A stretch of DNA of 64,000 bases. Source: Streptosporangium nondiastaticum (GTDB lineage: Bacteria > Actinomycetota > Actinomycetes > Streptomycetales > Streptomycetaceae). Below the pieces are notes generated by a model. The model had not been told where the DNA came from, searched no databases, and worked only from the letters and a program-made list of their open reading frames with translations. A program made the position numbers and the translations under genes. The stretch covers positions 62,001-126,000 of the forward strand of contig NZ_PXWG01000005.1 in NCBI RefSeq assembly GCF_003011965.1. Reading direction: 5' to 3'. Shown here piece by piece: positions 43,169 through 51,108 of the stretch; position 1 is the stretch's first letter; every line of letters begins with the position of its first letter.

Positions 43169-44032
43169 TCACATGAGTTGGAGCAGCCGCCTCAGCAGGT
43201 CGCGGGTGGCGAGCGGCGAGAGGCTGTCCTCGTGCAGCCGCTCCATCACCCTTCCGTACTGCGCCACTTCGTCGGGCTTGTCGAGGTAGAGCGCGCTGGT
43301 GAGCTGCTCCAGGTAGACCACGTCCGAGAGGTCCGACTCGGGGAAGCGGAGCATGGTGAAGGCGCCGCTCTCGCCCGCGTGCCCGCCGTGCGCGAAGGGC
43401 ATCACCTGCAGCGTCACGTTGGCCTGCTCGGAGATGTCCATGAGGTGCTGCAGCTGGCCGCGCATGACGGCCTCGCCGCCGTACGGGCGGTGCAGCGCGG
43501 CCTCGTCGAGGACGGCGTGGAAGTGCGGGGCGCGCTCCGAGAACAGCAGCTTCTGGCGCTCCATGCGCAGCGAGACGCGGCGCTCGACCTCCGCCTCGTC
43601 GGCCGCGGGCTGGCCGCGCACGACGACGGCCTGGGCGTACCCCTCCGTCTGCAGCAGCCCGTGCACGAACTGCACCTCGTAGATCCCGATGTGCGAGGCG
43701 GCGCCCTCCAGCCCGACATATGTCTGGAACCAGCCCGGCAGCACGTCGCCGTAGCTGTGCCACCAGCCGGCGACGTTGGCCTCGCGGGCGAGCCCGAGCA
43801 GCGCCTCGCGCTCCAGCTCGTCGGTGACTCCGTACAGCGTCAGGAGGTCTTCCACGTCGCGCGCTTTGAAGCTCACCCGGCCCAGCTCCATACGGCTGAT
43901 CTTCGACTCGGAGGCGCGGATCGAGTAACCGGCCGCCTCGCGGGTGATGCCCCGCGACTCCCGCAGCCTCCTGAGCTGGGAGCCCAGGAGTATGCGGCGC
44001 ACCACAGAACCGCTCGACTCGCTCGTGGCCAT
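43169..44032 (-). CDS. XRE-family regulator with DUF5753 (WhiJ/Scr1-like)
   Basis: 287 residues: N-terminal helix-turn-helix ('LRRLRESRGITREAAGYSIR', 'ASESKISRMELGRV') and a DUF5753 domain ('GWFQTYVGLEGAASHIGIYE', 'VHGLLQTEGYAQAVV'). Such proteins act with a small DUF397 partner and an RsbW-like ATPase in Streptomyces development and antibiotic control; both partners are encoded close by. ATG at 44032 with AGAGGAGGAG upstream. Confidence 0.92.
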   Translation of the reverse strand: MATSESSGSVVRRILLGSQLRRLRESRGITREAAGYSIRASESKISRMELGRVSFKARDVEDLLTLYGVTDELEREALLGLAREANVAGWWHSYGDVLPGWFQTYVGLEGAASHIGIYEVQFVHGLLQTEGYAQAVVVRGQPAADEAEVERRVSLRMERQKLLFSERAPHFHAVLDEAALHRPYGGEAVMRGQLQHLMDISEQANVTLQVMPFAHGGHAGESGAFTMLRFPESDLSDVVYLEQLTSALYLDKPDEVAQYGRVMERLHEDSLSPLATRDLLRRLLQLM

Positions 44033-44366
44033 CTTTGCGACTCCTCCTCTTCCGGTTCCGTCACCGGCCTTGTCGCTGCTCGCCGCTCCCGCCCTCTCCG
44101 GGGGCGACCCCCGCAACCCCCGGCCGTGAAGTCTGCCATCTCCGCGCCCCGTTGAGTGTGCATTGAGTGTGCATCCGGCTACCCGGAGGGGAGTAGATCG
44201 GAGGTCGTACGGAAGAGGGCGTAGGAAGAATTGCGGACGGACGCGAACGTGCGCCCCCAAACCCCCCACGTGCACGTGCATCTGCCCTTGCATCCGCCAC
44301 GCGCATTGGGAACGATGGGGAACGCACACGTGCGTGTCACGTCCACGATTGCCAGGAGTGCCTCGG
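44033..44366. other. Divergent control region (XRE / HATPase)
   Basis: 334 bases without a gene. It has an 11-bp direct repeat (ttgagtgtgca at 44152 and 44163), the palindrome TGCACGTGCA at 44271 and other GTGCA words (for instance at 44320-44340). TGCACGTGCA also occurs upstream of the DUF397 gene. Confidence 0.65.
44271..44280. promoter_or_regulatory. Palindrome TGCACGTGCA (site 1)
   Basis: Exact 10-bp palindrome about 95 bases before the HATPase start. The identical sequence lies at 45256-45265 upstream of the DUF397 gene, suggesting a shared site for the XRE regulator. Confidence 0.5.
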
Positions 44367-44867
44367 ATGGGTACCGAAGGATCGACTGTGCTCTCTCCCC
44401 TGTGGCGAGGGCTGCCACCGATCGCCCCATCGGCCGTCTCCAACTCGGCATCCTGCGCGCTCCCGCCCCGCTTCGAAGCGGTCCGGACGGCCCGCACGTT
44501 CACCAGAACGACCCTGCAGGGGTGGGGCCTGGGCGGACTCTTCGACGACGTGGCGCTCGTCGTCTCGGAGCTGGTCACCAACTCCCTCCGCTACGCCCTG
44601 CCGTCCGAGCCGATATCCGGCGGCGTCTACGAGCCCCCGGTGCGGCTCCATCTCATGCGGTGGACGTCGCGGCTCGTGTGCGCCGTGCGGGACCCCAGCG
44701 AGGAGAGCCCGACGGCGGGCGAGGCGGACGCGTCGGCGGAGTGCGGGCGCGGGCTGTTCCTCGTGGAGTCCTTCAGCGACACGTGGGGGTGGCACCCGCT
44801 GGCGGGAGCGCTGCACGGCAAGGTCGTGTGGGCGCTGTTCCGGCTGCCGCGGGAGCAGCACGCGTAG
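44367..44867 (+). CDS. RsbW-like HATPase (anti-sigma factor type)
   Basis: 166 residues. GHKL fold with an intact N-box 'VALVVSELVTNSLRYAL' (ExxxN) and G box 'ECGRGLFLVESFSDTWGW'. These proteins accompany XRE/DUF397 pairs in actinobacteria. ATG at 44367 with AGGAG 8 bases upstream. Convergent with the DUF397 gene, the two ends sharing a duplicated segment. Confidence 0.88.
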   Translation: MGTEGSTVLSPLWRGLPPIAPSAVSNSASCALPPRFEAVRTARTFTRTTLQGWGLGGLFDDVALVVSELVTNSLRYALPSEPISGGVYEPPVRLHLMRWTSRLVCAVRDPSEESPTAGEADASAECGRGLFLVESFSDTWGWHPLAGALHGKVVWALFRLPREQHA

Positions 44868-44906
44868 AGATATCCCCGATCAGCACGCGTAGGGAAACCC
44901 CCCGAT
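44856..44906. repeat. 25/26-bp tandem duplication over two convergent gene ends
   Basis: Units 44856-44880 and 44881-44906, both starting cagcacgcgtag and ending ccccgat. Each copy holds TAG on the plus strand (HATPase stop at 44865) and, with the base that follows, TGA on the minus strand (DUF397 stop at 44908), so the duplication copied both stops. Confidence 0.92.
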
Positions 44907-45145
44907 CAGTCGGTCACCAGATAGTCGAATTCGCCGTCCTTGATCCCGCGCAGCATCGCATCGATCTCCGCAGGCGTGTAGACGAGCGCCGGTCCGTCCG
45001 GATGACGGGAATTGCGCACGGCGACTCCACCGCCCGGCAGCTTGGCGAACTCCACGCACGAACCCTGGGAGTTGGAGTGCCGGCTCTTCCGCCAGACGAC
45101 GCCGTCGAGGTCCGCGGCAGCCATGCCGTTGTACGCGTGAGGCAC
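44906..45145 (-). CDS. DUF397 protein
   Basis: 79 residues with the family signature 'WRKSRHSNSQGSCVEFAKL', 'VAVRNSRHPDGPALVYTP' and 'IDAMLRGIKDGEFDYLV'. Partner of XRE/DUF5753 regulators (BldB/WhiJ/Scr systems). GTG at 45145 follows GGGAGAG. Confidence 0.93.
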   Translation of the reverse strand: MPHAYNGMAAADLDGVVWRKSRHSNSQGSCVEFAKLPGGGVAVRNSRHPDGPALVYTPAEIDAMLRGIKDGEFDYLVTD

Positions 45146-45206
45146 AGGACTCTCCCGGAGAATTGCAGGGCACCCCGGCCCGCCCGGCGGCGAATGGTGG
45201 GGTTGA

Positions 45207-45235
45207 CAACTACTCCCGGATCATAGCTGTGTTCA
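45207..45235 (-). promoter_or_regulatory. Candidate promoter of the DUF397 gene
   Basis: On the minus strand TGAACA (45235-45230), exactly 17 bases, then TAGTTG (45212-45207). Reasonable SigA-like spacing; leader about 55 bases. The TGCACGTGCA palindrome lies about 20 bases upstream. Confidence 0.4.
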
Positions 45236-45255
45236 CATGCTTCTGCATGAGCGAA

Positions 45256-45265
45256 TGCACGTGCA
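45256..45265. promoter_or_regulatory. Palindrome TGCACGTGCA (site 2)
   Basis: Identical to the site at 44271. Lies just upstream of the -35 of the candidate DUF397 promoter. Confidence 0.5.
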
Positions 45266-45334
45266 CTTACGGTGTTCCCGCACTTCTTCAGCGTGACTAC
45301 ACCAACGTGACCAGGCCTTTCAGCGAATCACCCG

Positions 45335-45589
45335 CTACTTGCCCGTAGCGGCATACGGCAGGAGTGCCATCTCACGAGCGTTCTTGACGGCCCTGGCCAG
45401 GGCGCGCTGCTGCTGGACGGTGACCCGTGTCACCCGGCGGCTGCGGATCTTGCCTCGGTCCGAAATGAACTTCCGCAGGAGGTCCGTGTCTTTGTAGTCG
45501 ATGTACGTGATGCCCGCCGCCTCCAGGGGATTGGGGCGGGGCTTGAGGTCCTTGCGGCGAGCGGGGCCGCGGTCGGAACGGCGCGTCAT
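45335..45589 (-). CDS. rpsR: 30S ribosomal protein S18 (zinc-independent paralogue)
   Basis: 84 residues, S18 fold ('[20 protein letters not shown]', '[18 protein letters not shown]'). No CxxC motif, so this is the C-minus form used when zinc is scarce. Downstream of the COG0523 gene across an 86-base repeat region, in the direction of the rpmG-rpmE-COG0523 operon. Confidence 0.95.
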   Translation of the reverse strand: MTRRSDRGPARRKDLKPRPNPLEAAGITYIDYKDTDLLRKFISDRGKIRSRRVTRVTVQQQRALARAVKNAREMALLPYAATGK

Positions 45590-45614
45590 GAAGAGTCCTT
45601 GAATTCCTTCGGGT

Positions 45615-45689
45615 GTCAGGAAACCGGGTGGCGGGAAACGGGGTGTCAGGAAGCCGGCTGTCAGGGGACCTGGTGTCAGGAAACGGGGT
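45615..45689 (-). repeat. 15-bp tandem repeat x5 spanning the COG0523 stop
   Basis: Units at 45615, 45630, 45645, 45660 and 45675 (gtcaggaaacggggt type). On the minus strand the gene's TGA (45678) is followed by in-frame TGA at +15, +30 and +60; the +45 copy has CGC. Confidence 0.95.
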
Positions 45690-46965
45690 CGAGCAGGGCG
45701 TCGAACGCCGCCGGCAGGCGCCGCCACGCGGCGGGCCCGCCCCCGTATTCGGCGTCGGTCAGCAGGCAGGACTCCAGCAGCTCGCGCAGCCCCTCGCCGT
45801 CGAGTCCGGGCGAGGTGAAGGTGAGGTGCTGGACGCGGTCGCCGTGCTCGGGGTCCCAGTCGAGGGAGGCGGCCACGCGCCGTTCCGGCGGCACCATGTC
45901 CCAGGCGGCGTCCGGCAGCGCCGCGAGCCAGGGCCCGGCGCTCTCCACGCACAGCGCACCGCCCGCGGCGTCCCACGCCAGCAGCGTGTCCGGCCGGTCG
46001 GCGAGCCAGAAGCGGCCGCGGCTGCGCGCGGCGGCGCAGCACAGGTCCTCCAGCGCGGCGTAGAGCCGGCCCGGGTGGAAGGGGCGGCGGGCGCGCCACA
46101 CGAGCGTGGTGACGCCGTCCGCATCGGCCTCCTGGGGCAGCAGGGCGCAGGCGGGGTGCTGCCGGGCCGCCGCGGCTTCCACGTCGAACCCGGCGAGCGC
46201 GGCGGCCGCGAGCTCGGCGGAGCCGGCGGCGATGGGGCGGGCGGCGGGGGCGAGTTGGGCGAGGAGGGCGTGGTCGGCGGCGTCGGCGGGTGCGACGGGC
46301 GAGCCGAAGGCGGTGCCGCCGGAAGCGGCCGCGTGCTCTGCGGTGTTCTCCGCTGAGGTCTCTGCCGGGTTCCCTGCCGCATTCTCCGCCGCGTCCCCCG
46401 CCGCGTTCCCCGCCGCGCCCCCCGTCGTGTTCTCCACCAGCGCGAGCACCGTCGGGTACTCCAGCTGCCGGGCGAAGGTGTCGGCCACGGTGCGCTGGTC
46501 GCTCGCCGCGGCGGTCAGCCCGGCCTCGGCGAGGTCGTCGCCGCAGGCGAGGGCGGGCAGGACGAGAGCGGGGTCCACGGCCGTGATCACGCCGGTGAGG
46601 CGCAGGTCCTCGCCCGCGTGGGCGGCCACGACCTCGGCCATGGCCTTGGGCTCGACGGAGTCCCACAGCTCGACGACGGCCAGCCGGCAGGTGCCCGCCG
46701 CGGCGAGCCGCTCCAGCTCGGGCATGAGGTCCTCGCGCAGGGCGCAGCAGGCGCAGTCGTTGACGAGCGGGGCCTCGCCCTCGTCGAGGACGCCGGTGCG
46801 GTCCCGTACGGTCCGGCGGACCGTGCCGCCGGCGGCCGCGGCCAAGTCGTGGTGGAGGGCGACGCTGCCGGGGACGGTGCGGAGGAGGTGCTCGACCGCG
46901 GCCCGGCGGGCGTCCGCGTGCAGACCGGCCACCAGGGCCACGGGCAGGGGGTGCGGCGCGGTCAC
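45676..46965 (-). CDS. COG0523-like (CobW/ZigA family) protein with degenerate P-loop
   Basis: 429 residues. Family zinc motif CxCC in '[19 protein letters not shown]', the switch-like '[16 protein letters not shown]', and a C-terminal CobW domain ('[16 protein letters not shown]', '[17 protein letters not shown]'). The Walker A is lost: the site reads '[14 protein letters not shown]' instead of GxxGAGKTT. A repeat-rich Asn/Glu/Ala stretch of about 40 residues ([19 protein letters not shown] type) sits mid-protein. COG0523 GTPases deliver zinc in deficiency; with this P-loop GTP binding is doubtful. Overlaps rpmE by 4 bases. Confidence 0.9.
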   Translation of the reverse strand: MTAPHPLPVALVAGLHADARRAAVEHLLRTVPGSVALHHDLAAAAGGTVRRTVRDRTGVLDEGEAPLVNDCACCALREDLMPELERLAAAGTCRLAVVELWDSVEPKAMAEVVAAHAGEDLRLTGVITAVDPALVLPALACGDDLAEAGLTAAASDQRTVADTFARQLEYPTVLALVENTTGGAAGNAAGDAAENAAGNPAETSAENTAEHAAASGGTAFGSPVAPADAADHALLAQLAPAARPIAAGSAELAAAALAGFDVEAAAARQHPACALLPQEADADGVTTLVWRARRPFHPGRLYAALEDLCCAAARSRGRFWLADRPDTLLAWDAAGGALCVESAGPWLAALPDAAWDMVPPERRVAASLDWDPEHGDRVQHLTFTSPGLDGEGLRELLESCLLTDAEYGGGPAAWRRLPAAFDALLDPVS

Positions 46966-47255
46966 CGCGGGCCTCCGCGCTCGCCGTTACGGCTTCCCGT
47001 CCCGTTACGGCTTCCCGTCCCGTACCGGCGCTCGAACCGCTCGACGCGCCCGGCCGTGTCCAGGACGCGGGCCGTGCCGGTGTAGAAGGGGTGGCTCGCC
47101 GAGGAGATCTCGACGTCGACGACGGGGTACGTCCTGCCGTCCTCCCACTCGACGGTCTTGTCGCTGGTGGCGGTGGACCGGGTGAGGAAGGCGAATCCGG
47201 CCGCGCGGTCGCGGAAGACGACGGGGCCGTAGGGCGGGTGGATTCCGGGCTTCAT
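46962..47255 (-). CDS. rpmE: 50S ribosomal protein L31 type B (zinc-independent)
   Basis: 97 residues, type B L31: '[20 protein letters not shown]', '[20 protein letters not shown]'. Lacks the CxxC of type A. The C-terminus is lengthened by GTGSRN twice, from an 18-bp tandem repeat. ATGA overlap with the COG0523 gene. Confidence 0.95.
   Translation of the reverse strand: MKPGIHPPYGPVVFRDRAAGFAFLTRSTATSDKTVEWEDGRTYPVVDVEISSASHPFYTGTARVLDTAGRVERFERRYGTGSRNGTGSRNGERGGPR
46986..47021 (-). repeat. 18-bp tandem duplication in the rpmE 3' end
   Basis: gttacggcttcccgtccc at 46986 and 47004, identical; encodes GTGSRN-type repeats in frame. Confidence 0.95.
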
Positions 47256-47261
47256 GGCGGG

Positions 47262-47426
47262 TCAGCGCTCCTCTCGGAAGGCGACGTGGCGACCGGCGAC
47301 GGGGTCGTACTTGCGCAGCTGCATGCGGTCGGGGTCGTTACGGCGGTTCTTGCGGGTGACGTAGGTGTATCCGGTGCCGGCCGTGGACCGGAGCTTGATG
47401 ACGGGGCGTAGCTCGTTGCGGGCCAT
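47262..47426 (-). CDS. rpmG: 50S ribosomal protein L33 (zinc-independent paralogue)
   Basis: 54 residues ('[20 protein letters not shown]', '[20 protein letters not shown]'). No CxxC pairs. It has no ribosome binding site: TATAGT (47439-47434) lies 7 bases before the ATG, so the transcript should begin at or next to the start codon (leaderless). First gene of the minus-strand zinc operon. Confidence 0.95.
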   Translation of the reverse strand: MARNELRPVIKLRSTAGTGYTYVTRKNRRNDPDRMQLRKYDPVAGRHVAFREER

Positions 47427-47432
47427 GGGGGC

Positions 47433-47460
47433 TACTATACAGAAATGGTTTCCATTTTCA
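47433..47460. promoter_or_regulatory. Zur-like box with back-to-back -10 elements
   Basis: GAAATGG-ttt-CCATTTT (47442-47458) resembles the Streptomyces Zur operator (TGAAAATG...CATTTTCA type). Next to it TACTATA serves as -10 on both strands: TACTAT (47433-47438, plus) and TATAGT (47439-47434, minus). One box can therefore silence rpmB-rpsN and rpmG-rpmE-COG0523-rpsR when zinc is present. Confidence 0.75.
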
Positions 47461-47476
47461 TTAGGAGGTTCGCCGC

Positions 47477-47713
47477 ATGTCCGCCCACTGCCAACTGACC
47501 GGCCGCAAGCCCGGCTTCGGCAACAACATCTCCCACTCCCACCGCCGCACGTCCCGGCGGTTCGACCCCAACATCCAGACCAAGCGCTACTGGCTCCCCG
47601 GCGAGGGCCGCCACGTACGGCTGCGGCTGAGCGCGAAGGGCATCCGGACGGTCGACGCGATCGGCATCGAGGCCGCGGTCGCCCGCATCCGGGCGCGCGG
47701 CGAGAAGGTCTGA
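47477..47713 (+). CDS. rpmB: 50S ribosomal protein L28 (zinc-independent paralogue)
   Basis: 78 residues, '[20 protein letters not shown]' and '[19 protein letters not shown]'. Lacks the paired CxxC motifs of zinc-binding L28. AGGAGG upstream of the ATG. Followed after 16 bases by rpsN. Confidence 0.95.
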   Translation: MSAHCQLTGRKPGFGNNISHSHRRTSRRFDPNIQTKRYWLPGEGRHVRLRLSAKGIRTVDAIGIEAAVARIRARGEKV

Positions 47714-47729
47714 GGAGGACGGAAAGCCC

Positions 47730-48035
47730 ATGGCGAAGAAGAGCAAGATCGCGAAGAACGAGCAGCGGCGTCTGACGGTCGCCCGGTACGCGGCCCGGCG
47801 CGCCCTCCTCAAGGCGGTCATCCGCAATCCGCAGACGCCGGAGGAGGAACGGCTCGCCGCCGCGCGCGAACTGCGGCGCCAGCCGCGCGACGCGAGCGCC
47901 ACGCGCGTCCGCAACCGCGACTCGGCGGACGGCCGCCCGCGCGGCTACCTCCGTACGTTCGGCCTGAGCCGCGTGAACCTCCGCAAGGAGGCCCACGCGG
48001 GGCATCTGCCGGGGGTGCGGAAGTCGAGTTGGTAG
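47730..48035 (+). CDS. rpsN: 30S ribosomal protein S14 (zinc-independent, long form)
   Basis: 101 residues: '[20 protein letters not shown]', '[20 protein letters not shown]' and '[20 protein letters not shown]'. Long S14 without CxxC. GAGGACGG site. Second gene after the Zur-like box. Confidence 0.96.
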   Translation: MAKKSKIAKNEQRRLTVARYAARRALLKAVIRNPQTPEEERLAAARELRRQPRDASATRVRNRDSADGRPRGYLRTFGLSRVNLRKEAHAGHLPGVRKSSW

Positions 48036-48198
48036 GGGCGGGGCGCGAAGGCGCGGGGCCGGCGGGTCAGAGGGGGCTCGCCGGCCTCGTCCGTGTCCGG
48101 CGGGGCACTTGGCAGGTGTGCCCGGCTCCGGTTCGATGGTCCGGCGGCACGGATCCGACAGTCCGCCCGCACCGAGCGCACTCCGCACCGCACCCGCA

Positions 48199-48247
48199 CA
48201 TAAGCGTGGCCCCGCATAAGCGTGGTTCCCACATACGCGTGGTCCCG
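48199..48247 (+). repeat. 16-17-bp tandem repeat x3 upstream of the oxygenase gene
   Basis: cataagcgtggccccg (48199), cataagcgtggttccca (48215), catacgcgtggtcccg (48232). Lies in the 250-base gap before the oxygenase gene, 38 bases from its start, so probably in the promoter or leader. Nothing else was seen in the gap. Confidence 0.85.
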
Positions 48248-48284
48248 CACGCACGCGCATCCGCACCGCGAGAGGAGCCGGAAC

Positions 48285-48932
48285 GTGATCCACATGACCG
48301 AGACCCTCGCCGTCCACACGATCGAGGGCTTCCTCACCCCTGACGAGACCGCCGAGCTGACCAAGGTGCTGGACGAGCACCTCGCCCTCACCGGCTGGGT
48401 TCCCGAGCGGCCTTCCGACGGACTCGTCCCGCCCGGAGCCGCCCAAGAGATCCTGGCCGCCGGCATCGAACGCGCCCTGCCGGCGATCCGCAGGGTCTTT
48501 CCGTCCGCCGCCGCCGCAACGCCGTGGGACTACCACGACCTCGGGCCCGGCGACCGGATCGATGCGCACCTGCACGGCGTCGGCGCCCCGGACGCGCGGC
48601 CCCAGCGGGTCGCGCGCGTGGCCTTCCACCTCCAGGAGGCCGAGCGCGGCGGGCAGTTCTACGTCGACACCTGCTCCGCCGAGGACCTGTGGACCGGGCG
48701 CACCGCGGGCCCGGGGAGCGCCTTCCTGCCGGGGACGCGCTTCGCGCGGGAGATCTCCCACGAAGGGCGCCCGGAGGACCTCGCGGCCCTGGACGGCGTC
48801 CCCCGCACCCGCTGGACCAGCGCGCCGCCCGCCAGGACGGCCGTCGTCTACGGCGCCCAGCTCGTCCACGGCGTCGAAACCGTCGTCGAGGGACGGCTGC
48901 GGAAGCTCATCACGAACCTGATGGACGGATAG
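48285..48932 (+). CDS. 2-oxoglutarate/Fe(II) oxygenase-like protein
   Basis: 215 residues with a prolyl-hydroxylase-like layout: first ligands in '[15 protein letters not shown]', strand '[20 protein letters not shown]', distal His in '[12 protein letters not shown]' and a basic residue in '[13 protein letters not shown]'. '[20 protein letters not shown]' is a family N-terminus. The ligand set is read by eye, so oxygenase activity is probable, not certain. GTG at 48285 has GAGGAG 7 bases upstream. Confidence 0.7.
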   Translation: MIHMTETLAVHTIEGFLTPDETAELTKVLDEHLALTGWVPERPSDGLVPPGAAQEILAAGIERALPAIRRVFPSAAAATPWDYHDLGPGDRIDAHLHGVGAPDARPQRVARVAFHLQEAERGGQFYVDTCSAEDLWTGRTAGPGSAFLPGTRFAREISHEGRPEDLAALDGVPRTRWTSAPPARTAVVYGAQLVHGVETVVEGRLRKLITNLMDG

Positions 48933-48958
48933 CCGGACGGATAGTGGGACGGACGGCT
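48923..48958 (+). repeat. 12-bp tandem repeat x3 spanning the oxygenase stop
   Basis: ggacggatagcc (48923), ggacggatagtg (48935), ggacggacggct (48947). TAG at 48930 is the stop; TAG at 48942 is in frame. A second duplication of 21-22 bp (ggcgccggaaaacatgcggc type) follows at 48960-49002. Confidence 0.9.
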
Positions 48959-49010
48959 AGGCGCCGGAAAACATGCGGCCAGGCGGCGGAAACATGCGGC
49001 GGAAAGCCGT

Positions 49011-49048
49011 CCGGCCCGCCGCTCACCTTCCAGTGAGCGGCGGGCCGG
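49011..49048. terminator. Bidirectional terminator hairpin
   Basis: Perfect 16-bp arms ccggcccgccgctcac / gtgagcggcgggccgg with loop cttcca, between two convergent genes (oxygenase and cyclophilin). Confidence 0.9.
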
Positions 49049-49063
49049 GGAGACTGCCGGTGC

Positions 49064-49561
49064 TCAGAGCTGGCCGGCCGCGGCGATCGTGATCTTCGCC
49101 TTGGTGGTGCCGCTCTGCGAGCCGTACCCCTCGATCTTCTTGACGAGCGCCATGCTGTCCTCGTCGGCGACCTCGCCGAAGACGACGTGCCTGCCGTCCA
49201 GCCAGTCCGTCACGACCGTCGTGATGAAGAACTGGGAGCCGTTGGTGTTCGGGCCGGCGTTGGCCATGGACAGCAGGCCCGGGCGGTCGTGCTTGAGCTT
49301 GAAGTTCTCGTCGGCGAACTTCTCGCCATAGATGCTCTTGCCGCCGGTGCCGTTGCCGGCGGTGAAGTCGCCGCCCTGCAGCATGAAGGCCGGGATGACG
49401 CGGTGGAAGGAGGAGCCGGCGTAGCCGAAGCCCTTCTCGCCGGTGCAGAGGGCGCGGAAGTTCTCCGCCGTCTTCGGGACGACGTCCTCGAAGAGGTTGA
49501 AGGTGATGCGCCCGGCGGGCTCGTCGTTGATGGTGATGTCGAAGTAAACCTTGGTCGTCAT
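49064..49561 (-). CDS. Peptidyl-prolyl cis-trans isomerase (cyclophilin)
   Basis: 165 residues, cytoplasmic cyclophilin A type: '[20 protein letters not shown]', '[19 protein letters not shown]' (catalytic Arg), '[20 protein letters not shown]' and '[12 protein letters not shown]'. No signal peptide. Confidence 0.95.
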   Translation of the reverse strand: MTTKVYFDITINDEPAGRITFNLFEDVVPKTAENFRALCTGEKGFGYAGSSFHRVIPAFMLQGGDFTAGNGTGGKSIYGEKFADENFKLKHDRPGLLSMANAGPNTNGSQFFITTVVTDWLDGRHVVFGEVADEDSMALVKKIEGYGSQSGTTKAKITIAAAGQL

Positions 49562-49660
49562 GCCCTCATCCTGACACTTCGGCCCTCATAGCCGCTGCTC
49601 AGGCACCCCGAACGGCCCTGTTGAGGTGAGCCGGGCCACACCCGGTGCCATGGTGATGGT

Positions 49661-50542
49661 GTGACGACGACGATGGAGCCGCCCCTGGTCGTGGGCGTCG
49701 ACGGGTCCGCCGGCAGCCTGCAGGCCCTGGACTGGGCCGTGGACGCCGCCACCCGCCACGGCGTGCGGCTCCGCATGGTCTACGCCTCCCGCTGGGAGCG
49801 CTACGAGTCCCGTCTGCCGGCCAACGACGAGCCCTCCCCCGAGGCGGTCGCCGAGGAGCGCGTCATCGCCGTCGCCGCGCTGCGCGCCCAGGGCCGCAAT
49901 CCGGCCCTCGCCGTCGAGGCGGACGTCCTCCCCGAGGAGCCGCTGAACGCCCTGCTGGACGAGTCCCGCCACGCCGTCGCGCTCGTCACCGGCCCGTCGG
50001 GCCGCGGCACCCTGACCGGCCTGCTCCTCGGCTCGGTCAGCCTCTCGGTCGCGGCCCGCGCCCACTGCCCCGTGGTCGTCGTACGGGGCGGCGACGCGAA
50101 CGTCCGCGGCGAGCACGGCCGGATCGTCGTGGGCGTCGGCGATCCCGAGGAGGCCCCGGCGGCCCTCCGCTTCGCCTTCCGCGAGGCCGCGGCGCGCGGC
50201 TGCGGCGTCGAGGCCGTACGGGCCTGGCGGCATCCCGCCCACCAGTCGGCGGACCACTACCCGCTGCCCACCGACGACGCCATCGAGCACGAGGAGCTCG
50301 CCGGGCGCGAGCTGACCGAGGCCCTGCGCGAGCCGCAGCGCGAGTTCCCCGGCGTCACCGTGCACCGCACCGTCTACGAGGGGCACGCCCGCAAGGCGCT
50401 GATCGACGCGTCGGCGACGGCGGACCTGCTGGTCGTCGGCTCCGTGCGCCGCCGCCGCGGCTTCGGCCTCCAGCTCGGCCGTGTCAGCCACACGGCGCTG
50501 CACCACGCGGAGTGCCCGGTGGCGGTCGCGCCGCAGGAGTGA
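49661..50542 (+). CDS. Universal stress protein, tandem UspA domains
   Basis: 293 residues with two Usp domains. ATP-binding glycine motifs: 'GPSGRGTLTGLLLGSVSLSV' in the first and 'GSVRRRRGFGLQLGRVSHTA' in the second; strands 'PPLVVGVDGSAGS' and 'GRIVVGVGDPEEAP' open each domain. GTG at 49661. Role in stress or dormancy is inferred from the family. Confidence 0.93.
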   Translation: MTTTMEPPLVVGVDGSAGSLQALDWAVDAATRHGVRLRMVYASRWERYESRLPANDEPSPEAVAEERVIAVAALRAQGRNPALAVEADVLPEEPLNALLDESRHAVALVTGPSGRGTLTGLLLGSVSLSVAARAHCPVVVVRGGDANVRGEHGRIVVGVGDPEEAPAALRFAFREAAARGCGVEAVRAWRHPAHQSADHYPLPTDDAIEHEELAGRELTEALREPQREFPGVTVHRTVYEGHARKALIDASATADLLVVGSVRRRRGFGLQLGRVSHTALHHAECPVAVAPQE

Positions 50543-50567
50543 CCCCCACGCGACAGCCGACCCTCGC

Positions 50568-50596
50568 TTGAACGTGTTCAAAAAGCCGTCTACAGT
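50568..50596 (+). promoter_or_regulatory. Promoter with embedded operator (site 1)
   Basis: TTGAAC (50568-50573), 17 bases, TACAGT (50591-50596): a good SigA-type promoter for the gene at 50642. The -35 is part of the 14-bp palindrome TTGAACgtGTTCAA (50568-50581). Confidence 0.75.
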
Positions 50597-50613
50597 CTCG
50601 ATCACCAAAGCTT

Positions 50614-50627
50614 TTGAACACGTTCAA
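50614..50627 (+). promoter_or_regulatory. Operator palindrome (site 2)
   Basis: TTGAACacGTTCAA, 46 bp centre to centre from site 1 and between the transcription start and the ribosome binding site. The TetR protein encoded at the operon's end is the natural candidate to bind both. Confidence 0.7.
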
Positions 50628-50641
50628 GAAGGGGTGGGGAC

Positions 50642-51103
50642 GTGGATCTCACAGTCATCTCGTACGCCATCTACCTGCTGATCAGCCTCGGCCTCATGGC
50701 CTGGGTCGCCCGTACGCTCAGCCGCAACGGGCGCGTCTTCCTCGCCGACGTCCTGCACGGCAACGAGAAGCTCGCGGACGCCGTGAACCACCTCCTGGTG
50801 GTCGGCTTCTACCTGGTCAACCTCGGCTTCATCGCCCTGTACCTCCAGGACGACACGACGATCACCGATGCCCGCGGCGTCTTCGAGGTGCTCTCGCGCA
50901 ACCTCGGCGTCGTCTTCCTCGTGCTCGGCGCGATGCACCTCGGCAACGTCTACGTCCTGAACCGGTTCCGCCGCCGCGGCCTGATGGACCGGGAGCAGGT
51001 CCCGCCGGTCGCACCGCAGGGGTACACGGGGCCGCAGGGGCCGTGGATCGTGCCGGCCGGACCGGTCGGAGCCGGACCGGTCTCGCCGGCCGGCGGGCAC
51101 TGA
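50642..51103 (+). CDS. Integral membrane protein, unknown
   Basis: 153 residues, three predicted membrane helices (about 5-25, 50-70 and 85-105), then a proline/glycine-rich cytoplasmic tail. No family motif. First gene of a four-gene run controlled by the twin palindromes; GTG at 50642 with AAGGGG upstream. Confidence 0.8.
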   Translation: MDLTVISYAIYLLISLGLMAWVARTLSRNGRVFLADVLHGNEKLADAVNHLLVVGFYLVNLGFIALYLQDDTTITDARGVFEVLSRNLGVVFLVLGAMHLGNVYVLNRFRRRGLMDREQVPPVAPQGYTGPQGPWIVPAGPVGAGPVSPAGGH

Positions 51104-51108
51104 GCCCG

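Noticed and set aside
45203..45208. TTGACA as a plus-strand promoter toward rpsR
   Set aside because: No -10 at usual spacing, and the downstream gene is on the opposite strand; the overlapping minus-strand promoter for DUF397 is more plausible.
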